The notes: a model not told the origin generated them from the letters alone. DNA of 64,000 bases from Campylobacteraceae bacterium (GCA_013215945.1 JABSOM010000003.1:62001-126000); one strand, 5' to 3'; shown: positions 1 to 8,852, numbered from the stretch's first letter. Numbers and translations are program-made.

Positions 1-317
1 ATGATTTTACTAAGGGCTGTCCTTTAGGAAATTTATTGCAACAGTGTTCAAGTGGGGATGAAGATTTTCTTTGTTTATTAAAAGAAGCCTTAAGTAATAT
101 GCAAAAACTATTTGAAGGAATACTTCAAAAAGCCTGTGATGCCAAAGAAATCTCTAATATTGATGTGAAAAGCACGGCATTATTTATAATATCAAGTCTT
201 CAAGGTGCATTATTACTTTCTAAACAAAGTGCTTCTTCTTATGAATTTGATATTTGTATGCAACAAGTAGAAGTCTATTTATTAAATTTAGCACCCGCTT
301 CAAAAAAACAATGTTAG
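1..317 (+). CDS. TetR-family transcriptional regulator, C-terminal part (cut by left edge)
   Basis: This is the ligand-binding half of a TetR-type repressor. The frame is open from the first complete codon (base 3), so the N-terminal helix-turn-helix lies outside the window. It opens with a KGCPLGNL turn, typical of the second domain of YxaF/LmrA/AcrR-like TetR proteins, followed by about 90 mostly helical residues. The stop codon overlaps the start of the next gene by 7 bases, suggesting co-transcription. The ligand and target are unknown. The family call comes from the GC-x-x-GNL motif and helical pattern only, because the DNA-binding domain cannot be seen. Confidence 0.7.
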   Translation, partial: DFTKGCPLGNLLQQCSSGDEDFLCLLKEALSNMQKLFEGILQKACDAKEISNIDVKSTALFIISSLQGALLLSKQSASSYEFDICMQQVEVYLLNLAPASKKQC

Positions 318-955
318 TTTTACAAAAAGAGCATGCTTTTAATATAAGTGAATACAAAACGCATAAAAAACTAAAAAAATACCTAGAACCTTATACAAAA
401 TACGAAGCCAGTTTAGCAGACACTAGAAACATAGACTTTTTTACGTATGATGTCTGCTTTATTATAATTAATCATGAAGATGATATTGTTTTTTCAATAA
501 AAGAGAATACCTTAGTATTAAAAAAGAATGAAAGTATTATTCTTTTTTCTTCACTACAAAAAATTCAAATGATATTAAAATCAGAGATAAATTTCACTCT
601 TCTTGAATTTAAAGCAGCAAAACTTGCTTACTTTTTTCCTTCCTATATTGATGAAAATAACATAGGGTTTTCTAAAAATACAGGTGAAGATTTTGATCTT
701 CTAGATATAAACATTGAATCTTATAATAAAACAATAGATGAGGTATTATTGAATAAATTCGAAGTTATAAAAACACCTTTTAGTATTTTAAATCTTGTTG
801 ATTATCTTGAAGTAAATAAAGGTACGTATGATATTGAAAGTGTATTGTTATTGGTGAATGTGCCAAGAAGGGTTTTAGATAAAGCATTTAGGCTTTATAT
901 GGGAATGAGTGTAAAAACGTATGCTTCTATTATTAAAACAAAGTTTAAGAAATAA
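311..955 (+). CDS. Putative AraC-like transcriptional regulator
   Basis: This 214-residue protein starts at ATG 311, overlapping the TetR stop; the frame is open further upstream, but that part lies inside the TetR gene. The first ~130 residues are a beta-rich region without a recognised motif, plausibly a cupin-like sensing domain. The last ~45 residues (RVLDKAFRLYMGMSVKTY) resemble the second helix-turn-helix of AraC/XylS proteins, where R-x-x-F-x-x-x-x-G-x-S-x-x-x-Y is common. The protein ends right after this helix, so only part of a normal ~100-residue AraC DNA-binding domain is clear. It probably forms a regulatory unit with the TetR gene. The function is inferred and moderately uncertain. 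Confidence 0.45.
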   Translation: MLVLQKEHAFNISEYKTHKKLKKYLEPYTKYEASLADTRNIDFFTYDVCFIIINHEDDIVFSIKENTLVLKKNESIILFSSLQKIQMILKSEINFTLLEFKAAKLAYFFPSYIDENNIGFSKNTGEDFDLLDINIESYNKTIDEVLLNKFEVIKTPFSILNLVDYLEVNKGTYDIESVLLLVNVPRRVLDKAFRLYMGMSVKTYASIIKTKFKK

Positions 956-978
956 ACCTAGGCTAAGCCTTGGTTTAT
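952..978. terminator. Bidirectional hairpin terminator between convergent genes
   Basis: ATAAACCTAGGC (952-963) pairs with GCCTTGGTTTAT (967-978), 11 of 12 positions, with a 3-base loop. It overlaps the stop codons of the AraC-like gene (plus strand) and the FMN reductase gene (minus strand), so one hairpin could end both transcripts. Confidence 0.6.
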
Positions 979-1478
979 GCTAGTTTCTTTATTTGTGCTA
1001 CGATATTTTTAACAGAGTCTTCATTTAAAGGTTTTTCGTAAGTAGTAAGAATTTCTCTTGCTAATACATTTGCACCTAAGTGTTGAAATTGAATTCTCAT
1101 TGCTTGAAGAACTTTAGATCCTCCACCTCCACTGTGAGTAGCAAGTGCTAAAACTTTTTCTTCAAATGCATCTCTCCATGAATCAGTTGCACGTGATGTC
1201 CATGCCATTGCATTGTTTAAAACAGCTGGCATAACACCATTATATTCAGGTGCTACAACAATAAAAGCTTTTAGCGCTAAAATTGTAGCTGCTAAATCTT
1301 TGGCTGTTTGTGGAATACCATTTTCTTCTTCTTCTATTGTTGAGTATAATGGTAAACGTAAATCAACTAAATTAATAAATTCAACTTCGCAATTATCTGC
1401 AAGTGCAATTTCTTCTATTTTTTTTGCTAATTTAACATTATTGTTTGAACTTGCTACTAATATTCCAATTTTTGCCAT
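975..1478 (-). CDS. NADPH-dependent FMN reductase family protein
   Basis: This 167-residue cytoplasmic flavoprotein belongs to the NADPH-dependent FMN reductase/quinone reductase family (ChrR/YieF-like flavodoxin fold). The N-terminal strand GILVASS with the following loop is the FMN phosphate site. APEYNGVMPAVLNNAMAW near residues 97-114 is the family signature that contacts the flavin. A glycine-rich THSGGGGSK stretch follows. The ATG has a good upstream AAGGAA. Known relatives reduce quinones, chromate or nitro compounds; the substrate here cannot be read from sequence. The nitroreductase gene upstream on the same strand suggests a shared redox or detoxification role, but a separate promoter lies between them. 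Confidence 0.85.
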   Translation of the reverse strand: MAKIGILVASSNNNVKLAKKIEEIALADNCEVEFINLVDLRLPLYSTIEEEENGIPQTAKDLAATILALKAFIVVAPEYNGVMPAVLNNAMAWTSRATDSWRDAFEEKVLALATHSGGGGSKVLQAMRIQFQHLGANVLAREILTTYEKPLNEDSVKNIVAQIKKLA

Positions 1479-1525
1479 AATAATTCCTTGAATGTAATAT
1501 CAAATACGAAAATATTGCTTTTTAT

Positions 1526-1576
1526 CTTCTGTATTATTTTATGGAATTATAGCAAAGAATTTCTTTTATACAGAAG
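1526..1576 (-). promoter_or_regulatory. Promoter with flanking 9-bp inverted repeat upstream of the FMN reductase
   Basis: On the minus strand GCTATAAT gives a consensus -10 element (plus-strand 1546-1551). It is bracketed by a perfect 9-bp inverted repeat, CTTCTGTAT at 1526-1534 and ATACAGAAG at 1568-1576. This looks like two half-sites for a regulator acting on the promoter. The regulator is unknown; the TetR or AraC-like protein nearby is a candidate only by proximity. Confidence 0.4.
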
Positions 1577-1623
1577 TTTTTTATTGATTTTTAGAAGAAA
1601 ACAATAGTAATTATTAATATATT

Positions 1624-2253
1624 TTAATCTATATATTGCACTAATTCAGAAAGAGGCAAACGCAAACTTTCTCTTTGTTCATTTTTTCTATATCCTAAGG
1701 GTAAAAGAAGAGCAACTTGATATTTTTTTGTATCAAGATTTAACAGTTTTTCTACTTCTTTTTTATTAAAACCCTCTATTGCGCAAGAATCAATTCCTTT
1801 TGTGGCTGCGGCTGTCATAATATTTCCTACTGCTAAATAAGCTTGTTTTGAAGTCCAAGCTAAAATTTGTTCATCGTTATTTAAGTGTTCTTTTACATAA
1901 GAATGATAATAGTCTAAAAACATAGATTTTATTTCTTTGTTTACTTCTAATCTATTAAAACGATCTTTTGGTGTGGGAGAACTTATTTTACTGTCTTCAA
2001 TGGCTACAAGTACAACTAATAAAGAAGAATTAATGCTTACTTGTTCTTGGCCCATAGCTAGATTTTTTATTTTTTCTTTAAGATCTTTATTTTTAATTAA
2101 GAGATATTTTGTAAATTCTAAACCATAAGAGGAGGGTGAAAGTCTTGCTGCATTTAAAATAAAATCCATATTTTCTTTAGAAATCTCTTTTTCTTCTTGA
2201 AAAGATTTACACGCGTGTCTAAAATCCATAGCTTCTTGAAATGTTTTGTTCAT
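1624..2253 (-). CDS. NAD(P)H-dependent oxidoreductase, nitroreductase family
   Basis: This 209-residue member of the nitroreductase (NfsB/FRase I-like) fold is an FMN-dependent cytoplasmic enzyme using NAD(P)H. Visible family features are the early FRHACKSF segment (R-x-x-x-K-x-F, FMN binding), ILNAARLSPSSYGLE near residues 33-47, the central YLAVGNIMTAAATKGIDS helix, and a C-terminal LPLGYRK. The length is typical. The ATG has AAGGAAG five bases upstream. The gene is divergent from the cupin gene, with an inverted repeat between them, suggesting shared control. Possible substrates are nitroaromatics, quinones or flavins; none can be chosen from the sequence. Confidence 0.85.
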   Translation of the reverse strand: MNKTFQEAMDFRHACKSFQEEKEISKENMDFILNAARLSPSSYGLEFTKYLLIKNKDLKEKIKNLAMGQEQVSINSSLLVVLVAIEDSKISSPTPKDRFNRLEVNKEIKSMFLDYYHSYVKEHLNNDEQILAWTSKQAYLAVGNIMTAAATKGIDSCAIEGFNKKEVEKLLNLDTKKYQVALLLPLGYRKNEQRESLRLPLSELVQYID

Positions 2254-2320
2254 ACTATCTTCCTTGTTTTTTTTGTAGTATAGTCTTTATTAAAATTCTT
2301 TTCATGTACATAGGTTGATA

Positions 2321-2338
2321 ACTTGATTTTTATCAAGT
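2321..2338. promoter_or_regulatory. Candidate operator in the nitroreductase/cupin divergent promoter region
   Basis: ACTTGAT (2321-2327) and ATCAAGT (2332-2338) form a perfect 7-bp inverted repeat with a 4-base spacer. It lies about 20 bases before the cupin -10 element and in front of the oppositely oriented nitroreductase gene. This fits an operator for a dimeric regulator controlling one or both genes; the regulator is unknown. Confidence 0.35.
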
Positions 2339-2358
2339 AAATTTTTTTAGTATAGTGT

Positions 2359-2364
2359 TATAAT
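2359..2364 (+). promoter_or_regulatory. -10 promoter element of the cupin gene
   Basis: A perfect TATAAT preceded by GT lies 16 bases before the cupin ATG, with AAGGA in between as ribosome binding site. This fits a short-leader sigma-70 promoter. A convincing -35 is not seen, as is usual in Campylobacterota. Confidence 0.5.
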
Positions 2365-2380
2365 TAAAAAAGGATAAAAA

Positions 2381-2722
2381 ATGAATAAATTTAATATCTA
2401 TGAAAATATTGAATACAGTAATACTAAAGTTCAAATTACTTCTATGTTTGAAAGTGACGCTTCAAAAGAAATACGCATCGTATTTACCCAAGGGCAAATT
2501 ATGAAAGATCATAAAACGTCTTATCCTATTACTGTTGAAATCTTTGAAGGTACAATAGAATTTGGAGTTAAGGATGAAAGTTATACTTTAATTAAAGGAG
2601 ATATTGTATCTTTAGAAGCCTCCGTATTACATAATTTAAAAGCATTAGAAGATTCTATTGTAAGATTGTCATTATCAAAAGCTGATTCTGTAAAAAGAGT
2701 GAGTGGAGTATTAAAACTCTAA
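2381..2722 (+). CDS. Cupin domain-containing protein
   Basis: A 113-residue single-domain cupin. The first cupin motif is seen around residues 38-57 (G-x5-H, then E and G in VEIFEG), and the second as GDIVSLEASVLHNL near residues 72-85 with a conserved metal-ligand His. The usual second His of motif 1 is not obvious, so metal binding may be incomplete. Small stand-alone cupins of this kind are often redox or stress-related proteins of unknown activity. The gene has its own -10 and AAGGA, and converges on yceI at a shared terminator. No substrate can be assigned. Confidence 0.75.
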   Translation: MNKFNIYENIEYSNTKVQITSMFESDASKEIRIVFTQGQIMKDHKTSYPITVEIFEGTIEFGVKDESYTLIKGDIVSLEASVLHNLKALEDSIVRLSLSKADSVKRVSGVLKL

Positions 2723-2758
2723 AATATTAAAAAAGAGAAAATCTCTTTTTTAATATTT
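2722..2758. terminator. Bidirectional rho-independent terminator between cupin and yceI genes
   Basis: A perfect 17-bp inverted repeat (2722-2738 and 2742-2758, loop AAA). Its arms carry a GAGA/TCTC core flanked by A and T runs, so each strand has a stem followed by a T-rich stretch. It touches the stop codons of both convergent genes. Confidence 0.85.
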
Positions 2759-3314
2759 ATTTTGTAAAGGGAAGTGAGAAAGAAAGTGCTACGTCTGAAA
2801 ATGATTTTCCACCATGAAAACCTTTACACTTAGCTGCAAAAGCCGCATAAGATTTGCTCATAGCAAAATCAAGTATATCTAATACACCATCTGCTTTTAA
2901 TGTTCCAGAACTAACTGTATATTTCATAGGAATTATTTTTTTTACATTATTCATAGAAACTTCTACATCCAGCGTACCTGTTTTATCATTTCCCGTTACT
3001 TTAAGAACCTTAGCTTTAACTTCACTAATATTAGCAATTTTAAATAAAGTAGCTTTAATGTTGTTGTCTCTAAATTTCATTTTTGAATTTATTGAATTAA
3101 CATCAATACTTACTTCTGCTGAAGTGATAAATTTTGCGAAATCAGTATTTTTCTTGATACTCAAACTTACTTTATCAAATGTTATAGCAACACCAGATTT
3201 TGCTTTTGTTTTGTAAGCCATTACATTTACTTTTACACTTGATGCTTCATATCCAAATGCACTGCTTGCCAATAAACTACCTACTAATAATGATTTTAAA
3301 ATCAAATTTTTCAT
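2757..3314 (-). CDS. YceI family periplasmic protein
   Basis: A 185-residue exported protein of the YceI family (lipocalin-like beta barrel that binds isoprenoid-type lipids in characterised members). Residues 1-21 are a Sec signal peptide (K, hydrophobic run, ASSAFG-Y cleavage region). The body shows YceI features: S-V-K-V near the mature start, a T-F-D-K strand, MKFRDNNIKATLF around residues 79-91, and a final ALSFSLPFTK strand. AAGGAG precedes the ATG. A near-consensus Fur box lies just upstream, so it is probably iron-regulated. Its partner and ligand are unknown. Confidence 0.85.
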   Translation of the reverse strand: MKNLILKSLLVGSLLASSAFGYEASSVKVNVMAYKTKAKSGVAITFDKVSLSIKKNTDFAKFITSAEVSIDVNSINSKMKFRDNNIKATLFKIANISEVKAKVLKVTGNDKTGTLDVEVSMNNVKKIIPMKYTVSSGTLKADGVLDILDFAMSKSYAAFAAKCKGFHGGKSFSDVALSFSLPFTK

Positions 3315-3350
3315 TTGTACTCCTTAAATTAGTTGAAATTGTATCATTAT

Positions 3351-3365
3351 TGATATTAATTATCA
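3351..3365. promoter_or_regulatory. Fur box-like operator upstream of yceI
   Basis: TGATATTAATTATCA matches the 7-1-7 Fur consensus (TGATAAT-N-ATTATCA) at all but one of the 14 defined positions. The flanking AT-AT bases extend the symmetry to a 19-bp palindrome. It lies 37 bases upstream of the yceI start and next to the putative GATACAAT -10 on that strand, where a repressor would act. Confidence 0.6.
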
Positions 3366-3440
3366 ATACATTTAAGTGGAAATTTGTAATTTCTTTATAA
3401 AATATAAAATAAATAGACTAATATTAAATTTAAGATTAAT

Positions 3441-3478
3441 AACATAGTCAAATAAAGTTCTTTATATAAGACTATGTT
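3441..3478 (+). promoter_or_regulatory. Long inverted repeat in the promoter/leader of the two-component genes
   Basis: AACATAGTC (3441-3449) and GACTATGTT (3470-3478) are perfect 9-bp arms. Inside them AAATAAAG (3450-3457) can pair with CTTTATAT (3460-3467) with one mismatch, giving a nearly continuous hairpin. No T-run follows on the plus strand, so it is not a classical terminator. An operator overlapping the promoter, or a leader RNA structure, is more likely. Confidence 0.4.
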
Positions 3479-3505
3479 AAAATCATAAAAATAAAAAGGA
3501 AATAA

Positions 3506-3598
3506 ATGATTAGTTTTAGTACGTTAAAAAAATATACAAATATTTTTGTTTTTCCCATAATTTACACATTTTCTTTTACTAATATTAAATATGATTGA
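3506..3598 (+). CDS. Candidate 30-residue hydrophobic leader peptide upstream of the response regulator
   Basis: ATG 3506 has a good AAGGA seven bases upstream. It opens a 30-codon frame whose middle (FVFPIIYTFSFT) is hydrophobic. Its TGA overlaps the first codons of the response regulator, which itself has no visible Shine-Dalgarno sequence. This arrangement suggests translational coupling, with the peptide acting as a leader or small membrane peptide. No homology is recognised, and coding is inferred only from the ribosome binding site and overlap. Confidence 0.4.
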   Translation: MISFSTLKKYTNIFVFPIIYTFSFTNIKYD

Positions 3599-4268
3599 GA
3601 AACTTAAAATAAGCAGTATTTTATACATTGATGATGAAAAAGAGATACTTAATAATGCAGTTGAATTTTTGTCCTTTTATTGTAAAAGTGTATATGCTGC
3701 TAAAGATGGATATGAAGGGCTTGAATTATATAAAAAACATAAACCAGATATCATAATTACTGATATTAATATGCCTAAGTTAAATGGTTTAAAAATGATT
3801 CGAAAAATCAGAGAAGAAGATAAAGATACAAAAATAATTATTATAACTGCTTTTATTGAAACCCAATATTTAATGGAAGCAGTTGAATTAGGTTTGATTA
3901 AATATTTACAAAAACCAGTTAGTCAAATAAGCTTACTTCCTGTGTTAAAGCTTTGTATGCATGAACTTTTTGACAAAAAATCATCTTTTGAAATTGAAAA
4001 AGATCTAGTATATGATTTATTTAACCAAAGTTTATTTCTTTTAAAAATACAAGTTTTATTAACAAAAAAAGAACTAATGTTTTTGGATCTTTTGGTAAAA
4101 AATCATAAAAGAGTTGTTAAATATGAAGAATTAAATATGTTTGTTTGGCAAGGATTAATGAGTGAAGATGCCATGCGTTCATTAGTAAAAGAACTAAGAA
4201 GAAAATTATCAAAAGCAGCTGTTAAAAATATATCGGGTATTGGATACCAAATTAATGAATATACTTAG
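3591..4268 (+). CDS. Response regulator transcription factor (OmpR/PhoB type)
   Basis: A 225-residue two-component regulator. Residues 9-120 form the receiver domain: acidic pocket D14/D15, phosphoacceptor D58 in the strand DIIITD, T86 and K108. Residues ~140-225 form a winged-helix output domain with LTKKELMFLDLL and the recognition region RSLVKELRRKLS, ending in GIGYQI, typical of OmpR-family C-termini. It overlaps the sensor kinase gene by 14 bases, so the two are almost certainly partners. The start has no ribosome binding site and sits on the stop of a small leader ORF. The signal and regulon are unknown. Confidence 0.9.
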   Translation: MIEKLKISSILYIDDEKEILNNAVEFLSFYCKSVYAAKDGYEGLELYKKHKPDIIITDINMPKLNGLKMIRKIREEDKDTKIIIITAFIETQYLMEAVELGLIKYLQKPVSQISLLPVLKLCMHELFDKKSSFEIEKDLVYDLFNQSLFLLKIQVLLTKKELMFLDLLVKNHKRVVKYEELNMFVWQGLMSEDAMRSLVKELRRKLSKAAVKNISGIGYQINEYT

Positions 4269-6027
4269 ATATAAATTCTTTATTTTTTTTGTTCTTTTAC
4301 TTAGTAATATTTATGCCCAATCCTTTAGATCTGAGATGTTTAAAAATCTTTATTATTCTTTTGATAATAAAGAATATAAATCAATTGTACATTTAAAAGA
4401 TGAAAATTTTGCAGTAGAAAAAGATGAAGAACTAAAATCTCTTAAATCTTTAAAAATCAAAATTGATCAAGAATATCTAAAAGATAAAGTTTATTATTTA
4501 AAAATTACAAGTAATAATACGATAAATGAAATAAGTTTTAATCATACAAAAAAAGAAGAAAATTTTTATGTTCGTATTGATGAATACTCAGATAAAACTT
4601 TAATAATCCATTTTAATAAGCCTGATCCTCTTATTGATATTGAAATTTATTCTTTGTGGGAATATGAACATATATATCCCCATGAAAAATTAATTTTTGG
4701 TTTTGTATATGGAATAATTTTCTGTGCTTTATTTTATAATCTGATTTTATATATCTATAATAAGAAAAAATATTTTCTTTATTATGCATTTTTGCAGTTT
4801 GCAGTTTTATGTTTATTACTTTCTTTATATTTTTCCCTTGATATCTTTGTTAATTTATCTCTTTTTATTGATATTCAAACGTTTTTTGTATATTTGATTC
4901 TAATTTCTTCTGGTCTTTTTGCTGTTGAGTTTTTAAACACAAAAAAACATCTTCCAAAAATGGATTTTTTAATAAAAACCTTTATTTTGTTTGGAATAGC
5001 AAATATATTTTTTCTGTTATTTTGGAAAGAAGTGTATTTTGATGAAGGTAAAGTAAGTATTATTGCTTTAAGTATTACTGTTGTTTCCTCGATTTTACGA
5101 ATAATGCAAAAAAGTAAGGAGGCGATTTTTTATTTATTGGGTCATGTCTTAATTTTAATTTCTGTATTAATTATAGAAATGGATTTAATTGATATTAATC
5201 AAACTTATTTAATACATCTTGTTTTTCCTATTGATGTATTGTTTTTTGCTTTTGCCATTTCATATAAATTAAAACAATCAGAGTTAAAGCGTTTGAAAAA
5301 TGAGAGTTTATTAATTCATCAAAACAAATTGGCTTCAATGGGGGAAATGATTGCTAATATTGCCCATCAATGGAGACAGCCTCTAACCCACCTCTCTTAT
5401 GCCTATATGAATGTTCAAACTGCCTTTGAGCATGATAAGTTAGATAAAGAATATTTTGATAAAAAATCGTGTGAAATAGTAGGACAAATAGAATTTATGT
5501 CCAATACTATTAATGATTTTAGAGATTTTTTTCAAAGTAATAAAAAAACAAATGATTTTGAAATTAAAGCAATATGTGAAAAAACCTATGCTTTATTTGA
5601 ATCTTCTTTTTCTCATTCTAATATACTCTTTACTATAAAAAGTACAGGGAATACAAAGATTCATTCTTATGAAAATGAATTCTCACAAGTTGTTTTTAAT
5701 ATTTTAAATAATGCAAAACAGCAGTTATTAAAAGAAGATATTCAAAAACCAAGTATTTTTTTAACTATTGAAGAAAAACAACAATACATTTCTATAGAGA
5801 TAGAAGATAATGCCAAAGGAATAAAAGAAGAAAATTTAAATAAAATATTTGAACCTTATTTTTCTACAAAAGATAATGGCATGGGCCTTGGTTTGTATAT
5901 GTCAAAGGTAATTATAGAGGATCACATGAAAGCTAAGTTAGGTGTAAAAAATTCTAAGAATGGAGCAGTATTTATGATTACTCTTCCTAAAAAAGCGCCT
6001 AAACGCTTATTTAAGAAAGATTTTTAG
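4255..6027 (+). CDS. Sensor histidine kinase with 7TM-DISM sensory module
   Basis: A 590-residue membrane kinase. A signal sequence (residues 1-22, ending IYAQ) is followed by a ~120-residue periplasmic beta-rich domain of the DISM extracellular type. About seven transmembrane helices span residues ~145-340. A short linker leads to the H-box [20 protein letters not shown], with H371 as phosphorylation site. The catalytic domain shows the N-box ([12 protein letters not shown]), G1 (EDNAKGI) and G2 ([10 protein letters not shown]). ATG 4255 is chosen over the TTG five codons earlier because it starts the signal peptide. It partners the overlapping response regulator. DISM modules are thought to sense carbohydrates or other small ligands; the ligand here is unknown. 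Confidence 0.9.
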   Translation: MNILRYKFFIFFVLLLSNIYAQSFRSEMFKNLYYSFDNKEYKSIVHLKDENFAVEKDEELKSLKSLKIKIDQEYLKDKVYYLKITSNNTINEISFNHTKKEENFYVRIDEYSDKTLIIHFNKPDPLIDIEIYSLWEYEHIYPHEKLIFGFVYGIIFCALFYNLILYIYNKKKYFLYYAFLQFAVLCLLLSLYFSLDIFVNLSLFIDIQTFFVYLILISSGLFAVEFLNTKKHLPKMDFLIKTFILFGIANIFFLLFWKEVYFDEGKVSIIALSITVVSSILRIMQKSKEAIFYLLGHVLILISVLIIEMDLIDINQTYLIHLVFPIDVLFFAFAISYKLKQSELKRLKNESLLIHQNKLASMGEMIANIAHQWRQPLTHLSYAYMNVQTAFEHDKLDKEYFDKKSCEIVGQIEFMSNTINDFRDFFQSNKKTNDFEIKAICEKTYALFESSFSHSNILFTIKSTGNTKIHSYENEFSQVVFNILNNAKQQLLKEDIQKPSIFLTIEEKQQYISIEIEDNAKGIKEENLNKIFEPYFSTKDNGMGLGLYMSKVIIEDHMKAKLGVKNSKNGAVFMITLPKKAPKRLFKKDF

Positions 6028-7286
6028 TAGGTACTTTGAGTATAAATAACAAAATTAGAAGCAAGAACTTTTACTTCTTCTTTAATTTTTTCTTGTAATT
6101 TAGTATTTGAAATATCATCTAAAATATCACACATATAATTTGCAATAATATCAAACTCTTTTTCTTTCATTCCACGTGCCGTTAAAGCAGGGCTTCCTAC
6201 TCTTATTCCTGATGTTACAAAAGGAGATCTTGTTTCACCTGGTACTGTATTCATATTAACAGTAATTCCAGCATTTCCTAAAGCAGCATCTGCTTCTTTT
6301 CCTGAAAAATCATTGTTCAAAAAAGATACTAAAATTAAGTGATTATCACTTCCATTACTTACTATATCATATCCTCTTTTCATAAATACTTCTGCCATAA
6401 CTTTTGTATTATTAATTACTTGTTGTGCATAATCTTTCCATTCTGGTTTAAGAATTTCACCAAATGCTACTGCTTTTCCAGCAATTACATGAATAAGTGG
6501 TCCACCTTGTAATCCAGGGAAAATAGCAGAGTTGATTTTTTTAGCAATGTCTGCATCATTTGTCATAATCATTCCACCTCTTGGACCTCTTAGAGTCTTA
6601 TGAGTGGTAGTTGTAACTACGTGAGCATGAGGGAAAGGACTTACATGTAAATCAGCTGCTACTAGTCCTGCAATATGAGCAATATCAGCAAATAAAATAG
6701 CACCTACTTCATCAGCAATTTCTCTAAAACGTTTGAAGTCAATTTCTCTAGCATAAGCAGAAGCTCCACAAACAATAATTTTAGGACGTACAATTTTTGC
6801 AATTTCTAAAACTTTATCATAATTAATTCTTCCATCTAATTCAACTCCATAATGAAAAGCAGAGTAGTTTTTACCAGAAAAAGAAGGTTTAGAACCATGA
6901 GTTAAATGTCCTCCATGAGACAAGTCCATACCAAGAATTTTATCACCCGCTTTAATTAATGCAGCATAAACAGCACCATTTGCTTGAGACCCTGAATGAG
7001 GTTGAACATTTGCATACGTACATTTAAAAATTTCACAAGCTCTATCAATAGCTAATTGCTCAACTTTATCTGCATTTTCACAACCCCCATAATATCTTTT
7101 ATATGGGTAACCTTCTGCGTATTTATTAGTAAATACTGAACCCATTGCTTGCATTACTGCTGGGCTTGTAAAGTTTTCACTTGCAATCATTTCTAAGTGA
7201 TTGGTTTGTCTTACTAATTCATCTTCTATAAATGAAAATACTTCTGCATCTGCTTCTTGTAGTGTTTTGCTTGTTATGTAACTCAT
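6024..7286 (-). CDS. glyA: Serine hydroxymethyltransferase
   Basis: A 420-residue PLP enzyme interconverting serine and glycine with tetrahydrofolate, the main source of one-carbon units in the cytoplasm. Signatures: [15 protein letters not shown] near residues 31-45, [14 protein letters not shown] (57-69), HSGSQAN, and the PLP lysine K230 in [14 protein letters not shown]. The length is normal. The start at MSYITSK is preferred because GAGGA lies eight bases before it; the frame extends five codons upstream. It is the third gene of cvpA-lysS-glyA. Its stop overlaps that of the convergent histidine kinase by four bases. Confidence 0.97.
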   Translation of the reverse strand: MSYITSKTLQEADAEVFSFIEDELVRQTNHLEMIASENFTSPAVMQAMGSVFTNKYAEGYPYKRYYGGCENADKVEQLAIDRACEIFKCTYANVQPHSGSQANGAVYAALIKAGDKILGMDLSHGGHLTHGSKPSFSGKNYSAFHYGVELDGRINYDKVLEIAKIVRPKIIVCGASAYAREIDFKRFREIADEVGAILFADIAHIAGLVAADLHVSPFPHAHVVTTTTHKTLRGPRGGMIMTNDADIAKKINSAIFPGLQGGPLIHVIAGKAVAFGEILKPEWKDYAQQVINNTKVMAEVFMKRGYDIVSNGSDNHLILVSFLNNDFSGKEADAALGNAGITVNMNTVPGETRSPFVTSGIRVGSPALTARGMKEKEFDIIANYMCDILDDISNTKLQEKIKEEVKVLASNFVIYTQSTY

Positions 7287-7334
7287 GGGTGAAATCCTCA
7301 ACTATATTAAATTATTATTATGTTAGACGAAGAA

Positions 7335-8852
7335 CTAAGCTTCGTCTGAATGTAAATCAATTTCATGATGTGTTGGTTTCATTGCTGGAAACAATAAAAC
7401 ATCTCTGATTGAATGTTGGTTTGTTAACATCATTACGAGTCTATCAATTCCAATACCTTGGCCAGCAGTAGGTGCCATACCATAGGATAAAGCATTTACA
7501 TAATCTTCATCCATTTCATGAGCTTCATCATCTCCCCCTGCATCTTTTGCAGCAACTTGTGCTTGAAATCGTGCTAACTGATCTAAAGGATCATTTAACT
7601 CAGAAAATGCATTTGCAATTTCTTTTCCAGCCATAAATAACTCAAAGCGTTGCGTTAAATGTGTTTGTTCATCACTTCTTCTAGCAAGGGGTGAAATCTC
7701 TACAGGATAGTCTGTAATAAAAGTAGGGTTAATTAATTTAGCTTCTACATACTCATCAAATAATTCACCTTGTAATTGTCCAAGATTCATATTTACATTT
7801 ACATCTACTTTATTTTCTTTTAAATAAGCAATGATTTTTTCTTTATCTTCAACAATTGAAGCTGGAACATTTCCAATATCAATTAATGATTGAATTAATG
7901 GAATTTCAGTAAATTTTGAGAAATCAATTTCTACATCTCCATAAGGAAGTACTTTTGGTAAGTTTAAGTGCTCAAATAAATATTCAAAATATTCTTTGGT
8001 TAAAACTATTAAATCTTTATATGTTTTATAAGCCCAATAAAACTCAATAGATGTAAACTCAGGATTATGCGTTGCATCCATTCCTTCATTTCTAAAACAT
8101 CTGTTAATTTCAAATACAGCTTCAAAACCACCAACAATTAATCGTTTTAAATACAATTCAGGTGCTATTCGTAAATACCTATCAATTCCTAAAGCATTGT
8201 GATGGGTAACAAAAGGTCTCGCATTAGCACCACCTGCAATTGGATGCATCATTGGAGTTTCTACTTCTAAAAATCCCTTGTCTTCAAAAAATCTTCTAGT
8301 TAAAGAGATTACTTTTGATCTTGTTTTAAACGTTTCTTTAACTTCTGGATTCATAATTAAATCCAAATATCTTTGTCTGTATCTTAATTCTTTATCTGCT
8401 AAACCATGGTATTTTTCAGGAAGAGGTGAAATCGCTTTTGTTAAGATTCTAAGACCATGAACATGAAGTGATAACTCACCTTTATTCGTAACAAAAGGAT
8501 ATCCCTTTACTTCAATAATATCTCCAACTTCAATGGTTTTTTTGAAAATTGTATTGTAAAAATCTTCTGGAAGATTGTCTCTTGAAACATAAATTTGTAA
8601 TAAACCAGATTCATCTTCAATTTTTAAAAAACTTGCTTTTCCCATAAGTCTAAAAAATTTAATTCGTCCAGATAAACAAAATTGTCTTGTTTCATCTCTT
8701 CTGTCTTCACGTTCAGCTACGTCTTTATTCTTTTCAAGAAAATCAACAACTTTTGTATCTCTGTTTGATTCATTACTATAAGGATTGATTCCTAAGTCTC
8801 TTAATTTGTCTGCTTTTTCTATTCTTTGTTGTATGTATTTGTTTTCAAACAC
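7335..8852 (-). CDS. lysS: Lysine--tRNA ligase (class II)
   Basis: A 505-residue class II lysyl-tRNA synthetase that charges tRNA-Lys. An N-terminal OB-fold anticodon-binding domain (residues ~55-150, starting [16 protein letters not shown]) precedes the catalytic core: motif 1 around [16 protein letters not shown], motif 2 [20 protein letters not shown], and motif 3 [11 protein letters not shown] near the C-terminus. The start is GTG with AGAGGA six bases upstream. It lies between cvpA (47-base gap) and glyA. In Campylobacter jejuni fur occupies the position just before lysS; no fur is present here. Confidence 0.97.
   Translation of the reverse strand: MFENKYIQQRIEKADKLRDLGINPYSNESNRDTKVVDFLEKNKDVAEREDRRDETRQFCLSGRIKFFRLMGKASFLKIEDESGLLQIYVSRDNLPEDFYNTIFKKTIEVGDIIEVKGYPFVTNKGELSLHVHGLRILTKAISPLPEKYHGLADKELRYRQRYLDLIMNPEVKETFKTRSKVISLTRRFFEDKGFLEVETPMMHPIAGGANARPFVTHHNALGIDRYLRIAPELYLKRLIVGGFEAVFEINRCFRNEGMDATHNPEFTSIEFYWAYKTYKDLIVLTKEYFEYLFEHLNLPKVLPYGDVEIDFSKFTEIPLIQSLIDIGNVPASIVEDKEKIIAYLKENKVDVNVNMNLGQLQGELFDEYVEAKLINPTFITDYPVEISPLARRSDEQTHLTQRFELFMAGKEIANAFSELNDPLDQLARFQAQVAAKDAGGDDEAHEMDEDYVNALSYGMAPTAGQGIGIDRLVMMLTNQHSIRDVLLFPAMKPTHHEIDLHSDEA

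Noticed and set aside
4240-4254. Longer histidine kinase start at TTG 4240
   Set aside because: It would put five polar residues before the signal peptide. ATG 4255 starts the signal sequence directly and overlaps the response regulator in the usual way.
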